Of a stretch of DNA of 9,149 bases, positions 6,697 through 9,149 are shown in pieces. Position 1 is the first letter of the stretch; each line of letters opens with the position of its first letter. The notes beneath the pieces were generated by a model. That model worked only from the letters and a program-made list of their open reading frames with translations, did no database searches and was not told the DNA's origin. This DNA comes from Halieaceae bacterium UBA5085 (GTDB lineage Bacteria > Pseudomonadota > Gammaproteobacteria > Pseudomonadales > Halieaceae): contig DIAF01000046.1 of NCBI GenBank assembly GCA_002414665.1, positions 125,474 through 134,622 on the forward strand, given 5' to 3'. The position numbers were made by a program, and so were the translations under genes.

Positions 6697-7332
6697 TTAA
6701 GCCTTGACCGCGGGACGCACGATAACGTCTCCGCCGGGTGCACCGGGGACAGCGCCCTTGATGAGAAGCAGGTTGCGCTCCGCATCAACACGCACGATCT
6801 CCAGACCCTGGGTGGTCACCGTTTCCGCACCCATGTGCCCGGACATTTTCTTGCCCTTGAACACACGACCCGGCGTTTGGCACTGGCCGATTGAACCCGG
6901 GGCACGGTGCGACAGAGAGTTGCCGTGTGTCGCGTCCTGCATGGAGAAATTCCAGCGCTTGATTACACCCTGGAAACCCTTGCCCTTGGACTTGCCAGCC
7001 ACGTCGACCTTCTGGCCGGCAGCAAAATGTGCCACCGTCAGCTCGGAACCCACTGCGGGGGCTTCGACGCCGTCCGCCAGGCGGAACTCCCAAAGACCCG
7101 TACCGGCTTCAACACCCGCCTTGGCGAAGTGGCCCGCTGCTGATTTACTCACTTTCGAGGCCTTGCGGCTGCCCGCTGTGACCTGGATCGCACGATAGCC
7201 ATCGCTATCAAGCTCTTTGATCTGAGTAACGCGGTTTGGAGTGACCTCCACTACGGTTACTGGTATGGATGCGCCGTCCTCGGTAAAAACACGAGTCATA
7301 CCGGACTTACGGCCGACTAAGCCAATAGTCAT
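6697..7332 (-). CDS. rplC: 50S ribosomal protein L3 (uL3)
   Basis: L3 is one of the two proteins that initiate 50S assembly; an extension reaches toward the peptidyl transferase centre. The 211-residue product (209 in E. coli) begins MTIGLVGRKSGMTRVFTEDG. It contains SKGKGFQGVIKRWNF (about 115-129), then DATHGNSLSHRAPGSIGQ, then CQTPGRVFKGKKMSGHMG. Gln152 in the GQCQTPG motif corresponds to E. coli Gln150, the residue methylated by PrmB. The end is NLLLIKGAVPGAPGGDVIVRP. GAGG lies 8-9 nt before the ATG. Unusually for this cluster, 122 nt separate it from rpsJ. Confidence 0.98.
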   Translation of the reverse strand: MTIGLVGRKSGMTRVFTEDGASIPVTVVEVTPNRVTQIKELDSDGYRAIQVTAGSRKASKVSKSAAGHFAKAGVEAGTGLWEFRLADGVEAPAVGSELTVAHFAAGQKVDVAGKSKGKGFQGVIKRWNFSMQDATHGNSLSHRAPGSIGQCQTPGRVFKGKKMSGHMGAETVTTQGLEIVRVDAERNLLLIKGAVPGAPGGDVIVRPAVKA

Positions 7333-7454
7333 CTTGCTAACCTCTCAGTGTACGGGGCTTACCCTCTATGGCCGCCCCGCCTTGCTTTAAAGAACCGGGC
7401 GTTACACACCCACAAGCCACCGGGCTTATGGGCAGGTCTTGCTACGAATTGTCG
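7333..7454 (-). other. Long rpsJ-rplC intergenic region with two possible hairpins
   Basis: This 122-nt gap is by far the longest inside the operon and holds no convincing coding sequence. On the minus strand it can form AAGCC-CGGT-GGCTT (7427-7414, 5-bp stem, tetraloop). Further down it can form CGGGGC...GCCCCG (7379-7353, 6-bp stem, 15-nt loop), which ends about 20 nt before the rplC start. Neither is followed by a T run, so neither is a clear terminator. The region might hold a processing site or a feedback structure; nothing identifies which. Confidence 0.4.
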
Positions 7455-7766
7455 TTAACCAAGACTGATCTGTACTTCTACACCTGCTGCCAGGTCCAGT
7501 TTCATCAGGGCGTCTACTGTTTTTTCAGTAGGCTCCACGATGTCCAGCAGACGCTTGTGGGTACGGATTTCGTACTGGTCACGAGCGTCCTTGTTCACGT
7601 GCGGGGAGACCAGCACGGTAAATTTCTCTTTGCGGGTCGGGAGCGGAATCGGCCCCCGCACCTGGGCACCTGTGCGGCGCGCTGTTTCCACGATTTCCTG
7701 GGTAGACGTATCTATCAGGCGGTGGTCGAAAGCCTTGAGGCGAATGCGAATGCGTTGGTTCTGCAC
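7455..7766 (-). CDS. rpsJ: 30S ribosomal protein S10 / NusE (uS10), GTG start
   Basis: S10 is a protein of the 30S head and, as NusE, joins NusB and NusG in transcription antitermination and transcription-translation coupling. The frame is open to a TTG at 7781, but the GTG at 7766 gives 103 residues, exactly the E. coli length, beginning (V)QNQRIRIRLKAFDHRLID. GGAG lies 9 nt before this GTG and overlaps the TTG region, which excludes the longer form. The loop GAQVRGPIPLPTRKEKFTV (about residues 38-56) and the end DLAAGVEVQISLG are standard. It is the first gene of the S10 cluster, about 60 nt after a predicted promoter. Confidence 0.97.
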   Translation of the reverse strand: MQNQRIRIRLKAFDHRLIDTSTQEIVETARRTGAQVRGPIPLPTRKEKFTVLVSPHVNKDARDQYEIRTHKRLLDIVEPTEKTVDALMKLDLAAGVEVQISLG

Positions 7767-7775
7767 CAGACCTAA

Positions 7776-7779
7776 CTCC
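7776..7779 (-). promoter_or_regulatory. Ribosome binding site deciding the rpsJ start
   Basis: GGAG on the minus strand stands 9 nt upstream of the GTG at 7766. It overlaps the upstream TTG codon (7781-7779), so the TTG cannot be the start served by this site. It supports the 103-residue S10. Confidence 0.75.
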
Positions 7780-7786
7780 AATCAAT

Positions 7787-7817
7787 AAAAAACCAGGGGT
7801 CCGCAATGGAGCCCCCC
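7787..7817 (-). terminator. Terminator-like hairpin in the rpsJ leader (possible attenuator)
   Basis: On the minus strand GGGG (7815-7812), a bulged C (7811) and TCC (7810-7808) pair with GGA CCCC (7802-7796) around the loop ATTGC, giving a 7-bp GC-rich stem. A G-U pair may extend it. TGG and then six T (7792-7787) follow, the pattern of an intrinsic terminator. It lies between the predicted promoter and the rpsJ ribosome binding site, so full-strength termination would silence the operon. It may instead be a partial attenuator, or may stop read-through from the DksA-like gene. The bulge and the spacer between stem and T run make it weaker than ideal. Confidence 0.5.
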
Positions 7818-7832
7818 GAAAAAGGAACGCGA

Positions 7833-7861
7833 ATTCTAAAGAGCGCCCTGCACACTGTCAA
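7833..7861 (-). promoter_or_regulatory. Strong sigma70-type promoter for the S10 operon
   Basis: On the minus strand TTGACA (7861-7856) and TAGAAT (7838-7833) are separated by exactly 17 bp; that is a perfect -35 and a five-of-six -10. An A/T-rich AAAATAAT (7881-7874) lies at about -48 to -55, where an UP element would be. The discriminator after the -10 is TCGCGT, GC-rich as in promoters inhibited by ppGpp and DksA. The expected transcription start is near 7826, giving a leader of about 60 nt before rpsJ. No other promoter in the window is as good. Confidence 0.85.
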
Positions 7862-7899
7862 GCAGCGTACAGGATTATTTTGGCAGGGAGAGGCCCACT

Positions 7900-8223
7900 T
7901 CAGTCTGCACAATTCACACAATGAGCCGCCGTCGGCAACGCCTGCAGGCGCGCCGCAGCGATGGGCTCACCGCAACGTTCGCAGTTACCGTATGTACCGG
8001 CATCCAGACGGGCAAGGGCGGCGCGGGTATCGGCAATCGACTGCCTGGTTTCCACGCCGATAGCGTCCTCCACTTCGTCGTTCTCCCGCTCCTGGGCCTG
8101 TTCTGCCCAGTCGCCGGAGTGGCTGCGCGTCACATCCTTCTTGATACTCGCCAGTCGCCGCTCCAGCTCGGCCAGCATCGCGGCGAGCTGCGCGCGCACT
8201 TCGGCCCTGTTCTCCGCAGTCAT
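7900..8223 (-). CDS. TraR/DksA-family C4 zinc-finger protein
   Basis: Family members bind the secondary channel of RNA polymerase and alter promoter open-complex stability, often with ppGpp. The 107-residue product has an N-terminal helical region (about residues 3-75) and a C-terminal zinc finger with Cys81, Cys84, Cys102 and Cys105, spacing CX2CX17CX2C as in DksA. It is shorter than E. coli DksA (151 residues). At the presumed coiled-coil tip it reads DWAEQA (38-43) instead of DksA's DxxDxA, so DksA-like activity is not assured. The start MTAENRAEVRAQL is chosen one base after the stop of the upstream DUF465 gene, implying coupled translation. It is not the housekeeping DksA by length; its target promoters are unknown. 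Confidence 0.88.
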   Translation of the reverse strand: MTAENRAEVRAQLAAMLAELERRLASIKKDVTRSHSGDWAEQAQERENDEVEDAIGVETRQSIADTRAALARLDAGTYGNCERCGEPIAAARLQALPTAAHCVNCAD

Positions 8224-8224
8224 C

Positions 8225-8467
8225 TCAAACCGCCGCGTTGAGCATGCAGTACAGCGCATCCTTGAGATGCAGCCGACGCACTTTGGCCTGCTCTTCAGTG
8301 TGCGTGGCCACCGGGGTGACTTCATTCTCCATATTCTCCACTTCCCGCGTCAGCTCGTGATATTCATCAAACAGCTTGCGAAAGTGGGCATCGTTCATTT
8401 TCAGCGTGTGGATACGCTCACGAAACTCGGGGAATTCGTGGACGAGGTCGTGATGTTCTACTGACAT
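8225..8467 (-). CDS. DUF465 / YdcH-like small protein
   Basis: The 80-residue product resembles the DUF465 (YdcH) family, whose function is not established. It starts MSVEHHDLVHEFPEFRERIH and continues with KMNDAHFRKLFDEYHELTRE (about residues 23-42), the His- and acid-rich helical core typical of the family. The protein is largely alpha-helical and charged, probably a coiled-coil hairpin, with no signal peptide or membrane segment. The ATG has a perfect AAGGAG 5 nt upstream; longer open starts lack this. The stop lies one base before the DksA-like gene, so the two form a pair. An FNR-like palindrome lies about 90 bp upstream. The family assignment is from sequence pattern only. Confidence 0.82.
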   Translation of the reverse strand: MSVEHHDLVHEFPEFRERIHTLKMNDAHFRKLFDEYHELTREVENMENEVTPVATHTEEQAKVRRLHLKDALYCMLNAAV

Positions 8468-8528
8468 GGTGACTCCTTGCTTATTTGTGGTGAGACCGCC
8501 GGGCAGCATCACGCGCCGACAGCATGCC

Positions 8529-8534
8529 AGCGTA
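8529..8534 (-). promoter_or_regulatory. Possible -10 element of the DUF465/DksA-like pair
   Basis: TACGCT on the minus strand keeps the three most important -10 bases (TAnnnT). A start near 8522 would put the centre of the FNR-like palindrome at about -42, the position of a class II activator site. The match is weak on its own and rests on the spacing. A leader of about 55 nt before the DUF465 ATG would result. Confidence 0.35.
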
Positions 8535-8556
8535 GAACAGACACCGCGTGCGGCGC

Positions 8557-8572
8557 CATGATCCAGATCATG
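8557..8572. promoter_or_regulatory. FNR/ANR-like operator palindrome
   Basis: CATGATC-CA-GATCATG is a perfect 7-bp inverted repeat with a 2-bp centre. Read as TGAT-N4-ATCA it matches four of five bases in each half of the FNR consensus TTGAT-N4-ATCAA. It lies in the divergent region between the DUF465 gene and the TM2 gene. The spacing to a -10-like sequence favours control of the DUF465/DksA-like pair. It also contains two GATC sites 6 bp apart, which would matter only if the host has Dam methylase. A different dimeric regulator cannot be excluded. Confidence 0.55.
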
Positions 8573-8617
8573 ACAAGCAGGGCGAGCAGCACGCTCTGTC
8601 TCGACGCAGACCGCTGC

Positions 8618-8646
8618 TTGACGCCGGGCCGGTGAGCAGTGACGAT
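8618..8646 (+). promoter_or_regulatory. Weak candidate promoter of the TM2 gene
   Basis: TTGACG (8618-8623) and GACGAT (8641-8646) are 17 bp apart. The -35 matches in five of six positions, the -10 in only three. A start near 8653 would give a leader of about 25 nt before the ATG at 8678. It is offered only as the best candidate in the region. Confidence 0.3.
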
Positions 8647-8677
8647 GCACAGACATTCGTCACGAGACCGAGCCGCC

Positions 8678-9079
8678 ATGCGCAATGACAACGAAACCCA
8701 TTCAGTACTTATCGGGTACCTGCTGTGGATTTTTGGCTTTATCGGTGCCCATCGCTTTTATTACGGGCGACAGATCACCGGGGTGATCTGGTTCTTTACC
8801 CTCGGGCTGCTGTTTATCGGCTGGATTATCGACCTGTTCCTGATTCCCGGGATGGCCCGCGACGCGGATCGCCGCTATGTGGAGGGCCCAACGGACTACA
8901 GCCTGGCATGGATTCTGCTCACCTTCCTCGGCGTATTCGGCGTGCACCGCTTCTACATGGGAAAGATCGTTACCGGGCTGATTTACCTGTTGACCCTGGG
9001 CCTTTTCGGCCTGGGTGTGCTGTATGACTTTCTCACCCTGAACAGCCAGATTTCCGAGAAAAATCTGCAGCGGCAGTAA
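8678..9079 (+). CDS. Membrane protein with two tandem TM2 domains
   Basis: The 133-residue product is two copies of the TM2 domain, each a pair of membrane helices. Helices lie at about 8-22 and 35-57 (first copy) and 76-92 and 98-121 (second copy). The turn motif is GAHRFYYG at 23-30 and GVHRFYMG at 88-95; each second helix ends near an Asp (IDLFLI, YDFLTL). TM2 proteins are small inner-membrane proteins of mostly unknown function. The frame is open to a GTG at 8639 and an ATG at 8645. The ATG at 8678 is preferred because the sequence then begins MRNDNETHSVLIGY and the first helix starts soon after; only a weak GAG lies upstream. It is the only plus-strand gene here, convergent with tuf. Confidence 0.88.
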   Translation: MRNDNETHSVLIGYLLWIFGFIGAHRFYYGRQITGVIWFFTLGLLFIGWIIDLFLIPGMARDADRRYVEGPTDYSLAWILLTFLGVFGVHRFYMGKIVTGLIYLLTLGLFGLGVLYDFLTLNSQISEKNLQRQ

Positions 9080-9081
9080 CG

Positions 9082-9107
9082 AAAAAGCCCGGCACTGGGC
9101 CGGGCTT
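9082..9107 (-). terminator. Intrinsic terminator of tuf, shared with the TM2 gene
   Basis: AAGCCCGGC (9085-9093) and GCCGGGCTT (9099-9107) form a perfect 9-bp stem around the 5-nt loop ACTGG. On the minus strand the stem is extended by T's into a run of five (opposite 9086-9082), so it ends tuf transcription. For the plus strand it begins 2-5 nt after the TM2 stop codon, but only two T's follow, so it would be weaker in that direction. Confidence 0.88.
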
Positions 9108-9126
9108 CCCGTCGTAGCAGCTGCGC

Positions 9127-9149
9127 TTACTCGATGATCTTGGCGACGA
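9127..9149 (-). CDS. tuf: Elongation factor Tu, C-terminal end only
   Basis: Only the last seven codons and the TAA are inside the window, reading (V)VAKIIE at the end. This matches the C-terminus of EF-Tu in Pseudomonas-like gammaproteobacteria, and tuf is the gene expected upstream of rpsJ at the str-S10 junction. EF-Tu delivers aminoacyl-tRNA to the ribosome. The identification rests on very few residues plus position, and is strengthened by the intrinsic terminator just after it. The rest of the gene lies beyond the right edge. Confidence 0.72.

Noticed and set aside
7767..7781. TTG start giving S10 five extra residues
   Set aside because: The extension is absent from the family, and the only good ribosome binding site overlaps the TTG and serves the GTG downstream.
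7767..7832. E. coli-type L4-responsive S10 leader
   Set aside because: The leader here is only about 60 nt with a single hairpin and shows none of the several stems of the E. coli leader.
7961..8464. A 167-codon plus-strand open frame opposite the DksA-like and DUF465 genes
   Set aside because: The minus-strand products have a full zinc finger, a recognisable DUF465 core and a perfect ribosome binding site, so the plus frame is a shadow.
8468..8656. An N-terminal extension of the DUF465 protein by 63 residues
   Set aside because: The extra sequence is cysteine- and arginine-rich with no family similarity, crosses the FNR-like palindrome, and the inner ATG has a perfect AAGGAG.
1..9149. CRISPR arrays, insertion sequences, tRNA genes, attachment sites or a new defence system
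   Set aside because: No direct-repeat arrays, transposase-like proteins, tRNA-like folds or terminal repeats were seen; nearly all the DNA is accounted for by conserved ribosomal genes.

Overview
The window is the left part of a chromosomal ribosomal-protein superoperon from a gammaproteobacterium. It is read almost entirely on the minus strand. Gene order, protein lengths and near-identity to E. coli and Pseudomonas ribosomal proteins support the class. The zinc-independent 101-residue S14 and an EF-Tu ending in VAKIIE point to the Pseudomonadales/Oceanospirillales side of the class. That finer placement is an impression, not a proof.

Layout from right to left, in the direction of transcription. 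The last codons of tuf (EF-Tu) lie at the right edge, followed by an intrinsic terminator (9082-9107). Next comes a roughly 1.3 kb accessory segment. It holds a plus-strand gene for a membrane protein with two TM2 domains (8678-9079), convergent with tuf. It also holds a minus-strand pair: a small DUF465/YdcH-type protein (8225-8467), and a TraR/DksA-family C4 zinc-finger protein (7900-8223) one base after it. A perfect 7-bp inverted repeat resembling an FNR/ANR box sits upstream of the pair. A strong sigma70-type promoter (7833-7861) and a short leader with a terminator-like hairpin then precede rpsJ.

The S10 cluster follows without a missing member: rpsJ, rplC, rplD, rplW, rplB, rpsS, rplV, rpsC, rplP, rpmC, rpsQ. 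It runs with only a 40-nt gap into the spc cluster: rplN, rplX, rplE, rpsN, rpsH, rplF and the first 22 codons of rplR, cut by the left edge. The small gaps and stop/start overlaps (rplD/rplW 4 nt, rplP/rpmC 1 nt) suggest one long transcription unit. Its products assemble into the 30S and 50S subunits; S10 is also the NusE antitermination factor.

The ribosomal genes themselves are ordinary, and no new system was found in them. The parts worth a second look are all regulatory or contextual: the accessory genes between tuf and rpsJ, the FNR-like palindrome, the rpsJ promoter and leader hairpin, the 122-nt rpsJ-rplC gap and the hairpin at the S10/spc junction. Three S10-cluster genes (rpsJ, rplD, rpsS) start with GTG.
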